Shown piece after piece: positions 1 to 9,392 of a stretch of 52,446 nt of DNA. A program made the translations under genes and the position numbers. The notes below the pieces were generated by a model. It made no database searches. It was not told where the DNA came from and saw nothing but the letters and a program-made list of their open reading frames with translations. Each line of letters opens with the position of its first letter. The stretch's first letter is position 1. The DNA comes from Thomasclavelia saccharogumia DSM 17460 (GTDB lineage Bacteria; Bacillota_I; Bacilli_A; Erysipelotrichales; Coprobacillaceae): the NCBI RefSeq assembly GCF_000686665.1, contig NZ_JMLH01000016.1:1-52446 (forward strand), given 5' to 3'.

Positions 1-3000
1 AATTTTTCTGCAAATACTGCCCATGTTGCTTCTGTATACAATGTTTCATCTTTTCCTTCAACCATACTTACTAATGAGCGTAAGTCTGCTTTATCTCCCT
101 TGATGAAACTTAACATTTGAATTGCTGTTGCTAATCGATCAAATGATGCATCTACTGCTTCTTGTGTTGCTGTAGCATCTGCTAATAATGCTTCTGCTTC
201 TGCTAATGCTGCATTGAATTCATTTGCTACTGCTGGTACTACTTGTGCTAATTCTTCTTCACTTACATTATTTGCAACTTCTACTGCAATTGATAATGCT
301 ACTTTATTTACTGTTGATACTTCTGATTTTGCTGAACTTAAGTATTCATCTAATCCGGCATGTTGTGTGAATGCTCCGATTTCTACTTCTACACCATTTT
401 CTGCTCCGATTTTCTTGAATTGTGTTGAATCCATGATTACATTCAATACATTGCGTGTTGCTTTTTGTAAATCTCCTAATGGAAGTGTTACTCCTGTTGT
501 TGCTGCAATTGATGCTGATGATCCACCTGGCATGATCAAGTCATTTCCGGCATGCATTGAGTTTACTGGTGTTGATTGTCCTCCACCCCAGTCTGTCATG
601 ATCAATCCGTTGAATCCCCATTCTCCTCTTGCTAAATCTGTACATAGATCATAATCATCTGCTGCTGGCATTCCATTATTTAAGTTATAAGATGTCATGA
701 TTCCCATTGGATTTGATGTTTCTACTGCAATTTCAAATCCTTTTAAATAGATTTCTCTTAATGCTCTTTCACTAATTGTATTGTTTACTGCATTACGATT
801 ATTTTCTTGGTTATTTCCAGCATAGTGTTTGATTGTTACACCGATACCTTCATGGCTTTGTACACCCATTGTTGTTGATGCTGCTGTTACTCCAGCTACT
901 AATGGATCTTCTGAATAATATTCAAAGTTACGTCCACATAATGGATTTCTATGAATGTTCATTCCTGGAGCTAACCACATTGTTACTCCCATTTCTACCA
1001 TTTCTTCTCCAATTGCAGTACCAAATTCTTCTGCAACATCTTTATCCCAGCTTTGAGCAATTAATGTTCCGATTGGGAATGCTGTACAATATTGATAATA
1101 TGTTGTTCCATCTTCTTCATAACTTTGTGTAATACGGATTCCTGCTGGACCATCAGCTAATACGATATTTGGAATTGTTCTTGTTTCATAATATCTACCT
1201 GTTGTTTCACCTGCTGCTCCTTGTACTGAGTTACTTTGAGCCCCGATGATTGGTGTACTACTTCCACCCCAACCAATTCCTTCTACGATATATGACATTT
1301 CTTCAACACTTAGACTTGCTAGGAATTCTTCCATACTTACATTACCTTGGTATACATCAAGTAATGTTGGATTTTCCATCGTTTTTTCTACTACTACGAT
1401 ATTTTCTTCGTATGGTTCGATTAACTGACTTGGTGTTGTGTTATTTCCACTTGGTTCTTTTGTATATCGTGGATTTGCTTCTTGATCTACTGCTTCATAA
1501 TCACTATCTTCAAATACATATGTTGTTACACTTTCATCATCATATTCTGATGCATTGTTTTCTGTTGTGATATCTGATGCACTTATTGTAAATCTTTCTG
1601 CACCTGCAATCTCTTCTGCCTCTCCCGCATATGTATATGGTGCTACACCATCATTTGATAAAAGATCAATTTCTTCATCCTGCACCATTTGATTGCTTAA
1701 TTGTTCTGTTGTTGCTGTTGTATCCAATGTGATTACTCCAGCTACACTTGTATTTCTTGAGCTGTTTCCAACTCTTACTACATAATCTCCAGCTTCCATA
1801 ATATAAGCTGCTCTGTCTTCTGAGTATGAAGACATCTCTGTTGTTTTATATGTTAATGTTAATGTTTGTGATTCTCCAGGTTTTAGCTCATCTGTTTTTT
1901 CATATGCTGCTAATTCCTGGTATGGTTTTTCTAATTCTCCATCAGGAGCTGAGAAATATACTTCAACTACTTCTTTTCCTGAATATTCTGTTCCAACATT
2001 TGTTACTCTTACATCTACTGTTACGTTTTCAGCATCTACTGTTACATCTGTTACATCTAGATTGAAATCTGTATATGATAAACCATATCCAAATTCATAT
2101 GCTGGTGTTACATTAAATGTATCAAAGTAACGATATCCTACATAAATATCATCTGTATAATCTTCTTGTGTTATATTATCATCATTACTACTAAATGTTT
2201 CAGATGATGGATAGTCTTCATAATCTACTGCCCAAGTATCTGTTAATTTACCAGATGGTGTAACTTCACCATTAAGTACTTTGACAACTGCATCGCCACC
2301 GCGCATTCCTGCTTGTGACATTAAGAATAATGAGTCTAATCCTTCAATTTCATTAAAGAATTTTGTATCAATAATTCCACCAACATTCAATACAACGATA
2401 GTATTTTCAAAATTTGCTGCTACTTTTTCTAAGTTAGCTCTTTCAATTTCTGATAATTGGTAGTCTCCAGCTGTATTTGTTCTATCACTACCTTCACCAG
2501 AATTACGTGCGATTACATAAACTACAGTATTTGTTCCATTAACTTTAGCTTCTTCGATTTGGGCATCTGTGATTTCTGTTTCATCTACAAATGGAGCACC
2601 CCACATTCCGCCACTATTTCCACCGTTTTCATCATAATATGTTTCGTATTCACTTAACCAGCTTTCAGAAGTAACATTATATCCAGCATTTTTAAATCCG
2701 TCCCATACAGTTACTACAGAACGCTGATTGACATCACCAGAACCTGTACCACCTTTTACAGTTTCAACAGCTCCTTTACCAAATAATGCCACATTTCCAC
2801 TTTTAGCCATTGGAAGTACATTATTTTCATTTTCTAATAAGACCATCCCTTGAGTTGCAAGGTTCATTGAAAGTTCAGCATTTTTTTCTTCACGTGCAGA
2901 AACACTGCCATCGATACTTTTTGCAAATGCTGGTACTGCACTAGTCACAGCAAGCGCCATCGACATTGAAGTAGCCAATATTCGTTTACTAGTTTTCTTC

Positions 3001-3002
3001 AT
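1..3002 (-). CDS. Secreted GH3 glycoside hydrolase with permuted domain order and FIVAR tail (3' end cut by window)
   Basis: The first 1000 residues are visible and the frame stays open to the left edge. The ATG at 3002 is preceded by GAGGAGAG and opens an N-terminal signal peptide (MKKTSKRILATSM, then a hydrophobic stretch ending in AFA). The GH3 C-terminal alpha/beta domain (about residues 45-270) and an Fn3-like beta domain (about 280-400) come first. The GH3 catalytic barrel domain follows (about 530-850), with KHYAGNNQENNR and TDWGG; the Asp of TDWGG, residue 804, is the predicted nucleophile. This order, C domain before N domain, is known from a subgroup of beta-glucosidases such as those of Ruminococcus and Butyrivibrio. 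A FIVAR-type helical region begins around residue 895. The exact sugar (beta-glucoside, beta-xyloside or other) cannot be told. It probably ends in a surface-anchor signal like the other glycosidases here, but that part lies outside. Expression appears to be controlled by a cre site and an antitermination leader just upstream. Confidence 0.88.
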   Translation of the reverse strand, partial: MKKTSKRILATSMSMALAVTSAVPAFAKSIDGSVSAREEKNAELSMNLATQGMVLLENENNVLPMAKSGNVALFGKGAVETVKGGTGSGDVNQRSVVTVWDGFKNAGYNVTSESWLSEYETYYDENGGNSGGMWGAPFVDETEITDAQIEEAKVNGTNTVVYVIARNSGEGSDRTNTAGDYQLSEIERANLEKVAANFENTIVVLNVGGIIDTKFFNEIEGLDSLFLMSQAGMRGGDAVVKVLNGEVTPSGKLTDTWAVDYEDYPSSETFSSNDDNITQEDYTDDIYVGYRYFDTFNVTPAYEFGYGLSYTDFNLDVTDVTVDAENVTVDVRVTNVGTEYSGKEVVEVYFSAPDGELEKPYQELAAYEKTDELKPGESQTLTLTYKTTEMSSYSEDRAAYIMEAGDYVVRVGNSSRNTSVAGVITLDTTATTEQLSNQMVQDEEIDLLSNDGVAPYTYAGEAEEIAGAERFTISASDITTENNASEYDDESVTTYVFEDSDYEAVDQEANPRYTKEPSGNNTTPSQLIEPYEENIVVVEKTMENPTLLDVYQGNVSMEEFLASLSVEEMSYIVEGIGWGGSSTPIIGAQSNSVQGAAGETTGRYYETRTIPNIVLADGPAGIRITQSYEEDGTTYYQYCTAFPIGTLIAQSWDKDVAEEFGTAIGEEMVEMGVTMWLAPGMNIHRNPLCGRNFEYYSEDPLVAGVTAASTTMGVQSHEGIGVTIKHYAGNNQENNRNAVNNTISERALREIYLKGFEIAVETSNPMGIMTSYNLNNGMPAADDYDLCTDLARGEWGFNGLIMTDWGGGQSTPVNSMHAGNDLIMPGGSSASIAATTGVTLPLGDLQKATRNVLNVIMDSTQFKKIGAENGVEVEIGAFTQHAGLDEYLSSAKSEVSTVNKVALSIAVEVANNVSEEELAQVVPAVANEFNAALAEAEALLADATATQEAVDASFDRLATAIQMLSFIKGDKADLRSLVSMVEGKDETLYTEATWAVFAEK

Positions 3003-3079
3003 ATATTTTCTCTCTCCTCTTCTTCAATAAGACATAAATAGTTATAACTGTCTTTTATAATGAACGCGCGCTTTTTCAC

Positions 3080-3145
3080 AAAAAAAGACATCAGCAATAC
3101 TAATTATAAAAACAAGTTTTTATAATTTTTTGTATAGCTAATGCC
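3080..3145 (-). terminator. Leader terminator overlapping the RAT of the GH3 gene
   Basis: On the minus strand GGCATTAGCTATAC (3145-3132) pairs with GTATTGCTGATGTC (3100-3087) with only one mismatch and two G-U pairs. An inner A/T stem (AATTATAAAAAC with its complement) extends it, and seven Ts follow (3086-3080). The 5' arm is the 3' half of the RAT, so the two structures exclude each other, as in BglG/LicT-controlled leaders. Confidence 0.85.
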
Positions 3146-3164
3146 TGCCTAACCAGTTACACAC
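3137..3164 (-). promoter_or_regulatory. RAT, binding site for a BglG/GlcT/LicT-type antiterminator
   Basis: The minus strand reads GTGTGTAACTG, a 4-5 base loop, then GCAGGCATTAGC. This matches the known RAT pattern of the LicT/GlcT family (TTACTG...GCAGGCA) and is nearly identical to the element at 17921-17947. It begins about 17 bases after the expected transcription start. Confidence 0.85.
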
Positions 3165-3187
3165 TACATATATCTTTTACACTATTA

Positions 3188-3216
3188 ACTATACGCCAGA
3201 AAGCGCTTTCTGTCAA
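3188..3216 (-). promoter_or_regulatory. Sigma-A-type promoter of the GH3 gene
   Basis: On the minus strand TTGACA (3216-3211), a 17-base spacer and TATAGT (3193-3188) form a near-consensus promoter. The spacer is almost entirely a cre palindrome. Transcription should start near 3181, giving a leader of about 180 bases that holds the RAT and terminator. Confidence 0.8.
3197..3212. promoter_or_regulatory. cre site (CcpA operator) inside the GH3 promoter
   Basis: CAGAAAGCGCTTTCTG is a perfect 16-base palindrome with the AAAGCGCTTT core of catabolite responsive elements. It sits between -35 and -10, a position that should give repression by CcpA-HPr(Ser-P). hprK is present at 22053-22988; ccpA is not in the window. 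Confidence 0.82.
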
Positions 3217-3334
3217 TTAGTAAATGCTAATTTTTAAGATTTTTTATTTTTTTATCCATAATTTTTACAAGATATTACTGATTTATAATTTAAACCATCA
3301 TGTTATTCTTTAAAATATTACAAATTTTAATATA

Positions 3335-3384
3335 AAAAGCTATCTTCATGTTATAAATACTTATAACTGAATGATAGCTTTTTA
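3335..3384 (-). terminator. Terminator after the GH92 gene
   Basis: AAAAGCTATC (3335-3344) and GATAGCTTTT (3373-3382) form a stem, continued inward by GTTATAA/TTATAAC. It lies about 30 bases beyond the GH92 stop codon. A/T runs on both sides could let it work in both directions. Confidence 0.75.
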
Positions 3385-3412
3385 TTTATTGTGAGAGAAA
3401 ACTTTTCAATTA

Positions 3413-6400
3413 TTAATTAGATTCTTTTCTTTTTTTATTTGCAACTAGTATAGCTGAAGCAAGAGCTAATCCAGCAACTGGATATACAAAGTTTACAGTA
3501 TCTCCTGTCTTAATTGCACTTTCTTTTCCACCATCAACACTTGTTGAAACATTTGGTTTAATTACTTCAGCAGGTAAAGATGATTTTACTTCTAATCCTG
3601 CTATAGCTGTTTCCATTGCTGCTTGCGCGTTAGCAACTTCTGCTTCTGTTGCTTCTGGATTATCTAACACTGCCTGTACATTATTTAATGTTTCTTGCAA
3701 TACATTCCATGATTCAGCTGTATAACTAGCAGCATTCAAACCTTGGGCTTTATTAATTAGGTCATTTAATAAGTCTTTATTTGGTTTTAATCTTAAGTCT
3801 AAGAAAGCTTTTACTAATTCTGTATATACTTCATCGACTTCATCCTGCATTGCATTTTCATCTGCTAATACATCATTTGCTTTTTCTAATACTGGCAACA
3901 TTGCATTCCATGTTGATTCGAAATATTTACTTTCATCTAATCCATTGATTTGATCTACTTGTTTTTGTAATGCTGTTTTATCACCTTGATAGAATTCTAA
4001 CATCTGCATTGCATTTGCTAGTCGATCAAAGGCGTTATTTACTTCAACTTGTGTAGCTTTTTCATTACTGTATACTGCTTTAGCATTTTCTAATGCTTCA
4101 TTGAATTCAGTTACTACAGCTGGTACAACATTTTCTAAATCGGCAGTTTCTGCCATATCAATAGCTATAGCCAATGCTGTCTTATTAGCTTTATCAATTA
4201 AAACAACTTCTACTTCAACAACGTCATCTGGCATTACAAATGTACCAGTATAACCATTATCTGTCGCACTTACAGTAATTGAAGTTCCATTTACTTTAAC
4301 ATCTGTTAATACTTTTTTACTACTAATATCTGAAATATTGATAGTTACAACTTTTCCTGCTTTTGATGAATCAATTACATTACCTTCACTATCAGTAAAT
4401 TCGACTTTTGCATTGTCACCTAAATTATCGCTTAAACTGATATCATAATCTTTATCTTCACCGAAAATTACTACAATATCATGTGCTTTATCAACATTTT
4501 CTAAAACGATTGTATTTGTTCCAGGAACAAAGTCAGCAACTGGTTCACCATCTACTGTCACAGCTACAGTTTTATAACCATCATTTGGTGCTACTTCTAA
4601 TGTAAAGTTTTCACCATACTCAACATCAAAGTCACTTGTTACTAGAGAACCTTCTCCTTCAACTGTAACATTTTGAGTCAAGATCTTACTGAAATCAAAG
4701 TAATCAACATTAGCAACATATGCTTTGTTTGCATCAACAGAATCATTTCCTACAAATGTAAAGTATACATCATGTAATCCTACAAATTGTTCTTGTACAT
4801 CTTCTGGAATATCTACTGTTGTTGTTACATAATTACTCCATCCGCCAGTATGAGTAGTATCTACTGTAAATAGAGCATCACCATCTCTAGAATCTAAGCG
4901 AACTTCGATTTCACCTTTTTGACATCCATCACTATTTTGAACAGAATATCTTACTTCTAACTGATTTGGTGCAACTGTAAAGTCTACATCTCTATATCCA
5001 ACCCATGTATCCTTTTTAACGCCACCAATGTTAGGTCCATCATTTACAATACTGCTATGACTTGTATCATATGTTTCAGCTTCAATTTTTGCTAAACCAT
5101 CTCTAATATTTGAAATACGATTTAAAATATTTTGTAAAGCTGTATATTGAGCTACGATTTCATCTTGAGTAGCATCAGGGTCATCAACTACCGCTTGTGC
5201 TGCTGCAATACCATCATTTATCAATTGTTTAACAGCTTCACCTAAATTTGTTTGATCTACTGCTTTAGCAGATTCAATTACTTTGCTTAATAAATCTTTA
5301 TCAATAGATGAGTAATCATTAGTATAACCAATTAATTCAACTTCTGATAATGTAGTTCCACCTTTTAGTGATAATTTATAATATTGGTATCCATTTGTAC
5401 CATCACTACTAAATGGACGAGTATATCTACCCCATTCAAATTCTACATTTTCTCTACTTGAAAGTTCAGACCAAGTTTCTCCATCATTTGAACCATATAA
5501 TACAAATGAATCTGGAGCTTCAGCTTGTTGATCTTTTGTAGATGTTAAAGTTAACATATTAACTTTAACTGGTCTAATAAAGCTATAATATAAGTCAGTA
5601 TCTTCAGTAAATGTTGCTGCATTATTTGAATTATTATCGAATAAATTAGTAATATCTGTGATATCATTTCCAGCAACAGTGTCTTTATTCACATTTGTGC
5701 TAAATTCTTCTTGAACATTTATATTTGCAACTGTTAAATCTTCTTGTGGATTAGGAATATCAGTTCCAGTAGTAAGTGAAGTTCCTTCTCCTTCGATTCC
5801 CCATTCTTTATTAGGTGTAGATCCCATATTAAATACGATTTCTCCACCATCAGTTAATGTTTTTGAAGAAATAAAACTTGAGTTATAAGCTTCACCATTA
5901 ACAGTCATTGATTGAATATATACATTATCATCACTGTTATTATTTGCTTTAATCGTTAATGTTTTACCACTTTCTAAATGAATCGTTGCTTCTTCATATA
6001 ATGGAGAACCAATTGCAAATTCACCACTACCCATATTTACTGGGAAGAATCCTAATGATGATAATACTTGCCATCCACTCATTTCACCATTATCTTCATC
6101 ACCTATATAACCTTGTCCAAAATCTGCACCAACATAACATCTATGTAATACATCTCGAACTAATGCTTGTGTTTTCCATGGCTGTTTAGCGTAATTATAC
6201 ATATAGATAATTCCGTGTGATGGTTGATTACTATGACCATATTGTCCTAGTTTAACTTCACGTGCTTCTCTTTGTTCATGAATACCACCAACTCCATCAA
6301 CAGCATTATATCCATTGTAAGTTCCTTTTGTTGTAAAGATAGTATCCATTCTTTCCCCTAGGGCTTCAGGTCCACCGTATAAGTTAGCTAAACCATTTCC

Positions 6401-9280
6401 ATCTTGTGGTACTGTAACAGTCATGTTATATGCATCTGTTTCAGTGTAGTCTCCACCCCAGAATACTGGATCAAAACTATCTCCACTTGTCCATTCACCA
6501 CTAGCGTTTTTACCTTTAAACCATTTTTCAGTAGGATCATCTGATGATCCATCAAATAATTTTACATAATTTAATGCTCTATTACGATAATAATCTGCTT
6601 CATCTTGATAAGTTTGAGCAGCTTCGTTGTCTCCTGCTTCTAATGCTTCATCAGCAAGTCTTTGAGCCATTTGTGAAATTCCATAGTCATTGATATATCC
6701 TTCCATTGACCATGAGAATCCTTCACCAGTTGAATTAGTTGTATATCCTCTAAAGATAGAAGTTGTTAATTCAGCTCTACCACCTAAAGTAAGATTTTCA
6801 ACATTAGCAACAGCTGCATTCTTTAATGAAGCTTTATAAGCATCTTCTAATTCGAAGTCTGCACCTTTAGCAGCTGCATCACCGAAAATAACATCTGAAC
6901 TAGTTCCTACCATTGAGTTAGTTCCACCTGGAGCAACCCATCTAGGAACCCAGCCACCGTCATTGTAATGTTCAACTAAACCATTTAACATTTCTTCATA
7001 TTTAGAAGGTGTTAATAATTGGTATCCAGCCCATGTTGTATGATATGTATCCCAGAAACCATTATTATAATATAATTCACCCTCTTTTACTTCATCACTT
7101 ACCGTACTCTTATATTCCCATACTGGATCTTCATTAGTTCCGGTATTTTCAGATAATAAGTTTGGATAAGCAAACATACGATATAAATTTGAATAAAGAG
7201 TTACTTTTTGTTCATGAGTAGCACCTTTAACAGTGATAACATCTAATTTATCGTTCCATTCTTCACGTGCTTCATTATAGACATCATCATAATCTTTTCC
7301 GTCCATTTCTAATTCTAAATTCTTTTTAGCTTGTTCATAACTGATGAAAGATGTTGCAACTCTCATTTCTACAGTTTCAGCATCACCAAAGTTTAGAATT
7401 GCGGAATTTTGATTACTATTTCCATAGCGTTCAGTTGTCCACTCAGTATCAAATTCACCATATACATACATAGTTTTCATACCATTACTATTTGGATTTG
7501 ATTGAGCAGTGAATGATTTTTTATCATCATTTAAAGTGACTTTTTTATCACTTCCCCGAACAGTATCTAAAATTACATTATGATAAGTTGCATCTTCAGT
7601 AAATGTAAATTTAGTAGCAGAACCATGTACAGTTGGTGATAATTCTAGTTTAGAGCCTTGTGCATTTCCTTCAGTAAATTCTACTGCATAATAATGTGCT
7701 TTTGCAGTTTCGTTTTCGTGTGAGAAAACAGCTGCTCTTTCACTAGCACCAATTGATTCTGTTCCATTAGGATCAATACTTGTATTAACCATATATTCCC
7801 AGTTTCCACGATCTCCAACCCAATAACTTGGTTCATGGCTTACTGTGATATGTTTCAATGTTCCTGTTGTTCCATTTTGTTGATATGTATACAACTTGTT
7901 ATCACCACTATTTGTTACTGGTGCCCAGAAGTTAAAGCCATGAGGCATTGTTACAAGAGGTGCTGTTAATCCACGAGAGAAATTAGCTGTATCATTCGTT
8001 CCGCGTAAAATATTTACATATTCAGCTAAATTATCATCATCATAATCTTCTAAAGCTTCTTCAAAAATCTTGATATCATCTAAATAATTTTTAAAATCAA
8101 CATCTTCATCAGCTTTATTGTCTTTGTTATCATAAGCAACTAAAACCTCAGTAATTACTTTCCCTCTTAAACTTGGATATTCTCCTAAGCGAGCAGTAAT
8201 TTTATTCCATTGATTAGTTAATAATGTACGTGAATCTCCTTGTCCTTGTGGTGTTAATAAATTTCCATTAGTATCATCAATACCTACATCACTTAAATAT
8301 GTTCCATCAGCAAATTTTAAATCTACTGCCATATTCATTTGAGTCCAGTTATAATCATATTCACTATCAACTAAACCTGGGAAAATTAAATAACTTAAAG
8401 CAGTATTTTCATCGATTGTAATATTCAAATCCTTATATAAAACATTCCATGAATGTGCCGCCTCTGTTCCTAAATGTGTTCCTGAAATTTCAAGAGCATA
8501 TTCATCGTCCCAACCTGCATTAGCTTTTTGATTCCATGCTTCAGTAGGTCCTGTTGAAATTTTAGTAACCATTGTTGGTTCTTGAACTTCTTCTTTTTCT
8601 TGTCCAGTTCCTAATAATAAATCAGCAAATTGTGTCATTTGACCGTTACCTTTATTTGCAGTTATCTCAATTTTATAATATTGATAAGCTGCAGGATCAG
8701 AAATCATCATTTCTTTTGTTTCGTAACGTTTTTCAAATGTTTGATCACTTTGTTGATCTATTACTGTCCATGTTTCACCATCAGTTGAACCATAGAAAGT
8801 CCATGTCTTAGGATCACGATCTGGAGCATCGTTAGCAGATACTAAAGCATAGCGATCTAATGTTTTTGCTTCATCAAAAGCAAATTCAACATGTACTGGA
8901 TTTTCAGTACTTGGAACATTATCGTTAGTTAAAAACTTAGTTCCGCTGTCACTATCAAATAACTTGATTTTTCTTTCAGCATCATTAAAATCATTACTTC
9001 CAGTAACAGTACTAAGTACGACTGAAGTTGTAATATCACCTTTAATCTTTTCAGCTGGTACAAAACCTTTGATATTTTCACTACCCTTTGTTTCATCAAC
9101 CGTACTTTCTAAAAATCCTGGTTCATCATTAAATGAAGTGTGCCAAAGAATCTCATCTTGTGTTAATTGATTTCTCTTTTCTACTGCTAATACATTAATT
9201 GGACATGCACTAATAACAGTTGAAACAGTAATCAATCCACTTGCAAGACACGAAAAAATTTGTTTCTTCTTTCCTTTCAT
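3413..9280 (-). CDS. Very large secreted GH92 alpha-mannosidase with F5/8C, CBM6-like and FIVAR modules
   Basis: The product has 1955 residues. The ATG at 9280 has an AAGGAGG site and opens a signal peptide of about 33 residues. In order I see an F5/8C (CBM32-like) domain (about 95-230), a beta domain (about 235-420), and the GH92 module (about 430-1130) with GFWDTYHTTW, NQPSHGIIYMYNYAKQPWKT and GDEDNGEMSGW (about residue 1060). The last corresponds to the acidic GNDDxGxMSxW signature of the family. A second F5/8C domain (about 1165-1290), a FIVAR unit, a CBM6-like domain starting AKIEAETYD (about 1385-1510), a small beta repeat domain (about 1515-1590) and three or four FIVAR units follow. 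The end is SAIKTGDT, a hydrophobic helix and KKRKESN. GH92 enzymes are calcium-dependent exo-alpha-mannosidases, so mannose release from N-glycans or mannan is likely; linkage is not predictable. The gene lies 112 bases after a fructose-family PTS operon on the same strand with no clear terminator between. Confidence 0.92.
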   Translation of the reverse strand: MKGKKKQIFSCLASGLITVSTVISACPINVLAVEKRNQLTQDEILWHTSFNDEPGFLESTVDETKGSENIKGFVPAEKIKGDITTSVVLSTVTGSNDFNDAERKIKLFDSDSGTKFLTNDNVPSTENPVHVEFAFDEAKTLDRYALVSANDAPDRDPKTWTFYGSTDGETWTVIDQQSDQTFEKRYETKEMMISDPAAYQYYKIEITANKGNGQMTQFADLLLGTGQEKEEVQEPTMVTKISTGPTEAWNQKANAGWDDEYALEISGTHLGTEAAHSWNVLYKDLNITIDENTALSYLIFPGLVDSEYDYNWTQMNMAVDLKFADGTYLSDVGIDDTNGNLLTPQGQGDSRTLLTNQWNKITARLGEYPSLRGKVITEVLVAYDNKDNKADEDVDFKNYLDDIKIFEEALEDYDDDNLAEYVNILRGTNDTANFSRGLTAPLVTMPHGFNFWAPVTNSGDNKLYTYQQNGTTGTLKHITVSHEPSYWVGDRGNWEYMVNTSIDPNGTESIGASERAAVFSHENETAKAHYYAVEFTEGNAQGSKLELSPTVHGSATKFTFTEDATYHNVILDTVRGSDKKVTLNDDKKSFTAQSNPNSNGMKTMYVYGEFDTEWTTERYGNSNQNSAILNFGDAETVEMRVATSFISYEQAKKNLELEMDGKDYDDVYNEAREEWNDKLDVITVKGATHEQKVTLYSNLYRMFAYPNLLSENTGTNEDPVWEYKSTVSDEVKEGELYYNNGFWDTYHTTWAGYQLLTPSKYEEMLNGLVEHYNDGGWVPRWVAPGGTNSMVGTSSDVIFGDAAAKGADFELEDAYKASLKNAAVANVENLTLGGRAELTTSIFRGYTTNSTGEGFSWSMEGYINDYGISQMAQRLADEALEAGDNEAAQTYQDEADYYRNRALNYVKLFDGSSDDPTEKWFKGKNASGEWTSGDSFDPVFWGGDYTETDAYNMTVTVPQDGNGLANLYGGPEALGERMDTIFTTKGTYNGYNAVDGVGGIHEQREAREVKLGQYGHSNQPSHGIIYMYNYAKQPWKTQALVRDVLHRCYVGADFGQGYIGDEDNGEMSGWQVLSSLGFFPVNMGSGEFAIGSPLYEEATIHLESGKTLTIKANNNSDDNVYIQSMTVNGEAYNSSFISSKTLTDGGEIVFNMGSTPNKEWGIEGEGTSLTTGTDIPNPQEDLTVANINVQEEFSTNVNKDTVAGNDITDITNLFDNNSNNAATFTEDTDLYYSFIRPVKVNMLTLTSTKDQQAEAPDSFVLYGSNDGETWSELSSRENVEFEWGRYTRPFSSDGTNGYQYYKLSLKGGTTLSEVELIGYTNDYSSIDKDLLSKVIESAKAVDQTNLGEAVKQLINDGIAAAQAVVDDPDATQDEIVAQYTALQNILNRISNIRDGLAKIEAETYDTSHSSIVNDGPNIGGVKKDTWVGYRDVDFTVAPNQLEVRYSVQNSDGCQKGEIEVRLDSRDGDALFTVDTTHTGGWSNYVTTTVDIPEDVQEQFVGLHDVYFTFVGNDSVDANKAYVANVDYFDFSKILTQNVTVEGEGSLVTSDFDVEYGENFTLEVAPNDGYKTVAVTVDGEPVADFVPGTNTIVLENVDKAHDIVVIFGEDKDYDISLSDNLGDNAKVEFTDSEGNVIDSSKAGKVVTINISDISSKKVLTDVKVNGTSITVSATDNGYTGTFVMPDDVVEVEVVLIDKANKTALAIAIDMAETADLENVVPAVVTEFNEALENAKAVYSNEKATQVEVNNAFDRLANAMQMLEFYQGDKTALQKQVDQINGLDESKYFESTWNAMLPVLEKANDVLADENAMQDEVDEVYTELVKAFLDLRLKPNKDLLNDLINKAQGLNAASYTAESWNVLQETLNNVQAVLDNPEATEAEVANAQAAMETAIAGLEVKSSLPAEVIKPNVSTSVDGGKESAIKTGDTVNFVYPVAGLALASAILVANKKRKESN

Positions 9281-9341
9281 ATTTTCCTCCTTCTCTTATA
9301 ACTCTTTACATATTAACTTTAACACAATAATTATGTAGATA

Positions 9342-9364
9342 AAAGTTGTAATATTTGTAACTTT
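9342..9364. promoter_or_regulatory. Operator-like palindrome upstream of the GH92 gene
   Basis: AAAGTT and AACTTT arms flank a central AATATT-like core over 23 bases, imperfect in the middle. It lies 62-84 bases before the GH92 start. The binding protein is unknown, and in such AT-rich DNA chance is possible. Confidence 0.3.
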
Positions 9365-9392
9365 TTTTACAAAAATTAATAGGCAACGCTTA

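Noticed and set aside
833-2065. Plus-strand reading frames rich in Leu, His and Tyr opposite the GH3 gene
   Set aside because: They lack ribosome binding sites and their composition is that of the antisense of the GH3 coding frame, which has clear family motifs.
9376-9392. cre-like sequence (minus strand TTGATAAGCGTTGCC) before the GH92 gene
   Set aside because: The half-sites around the CG are out of register by one base and two consensus positions fail.
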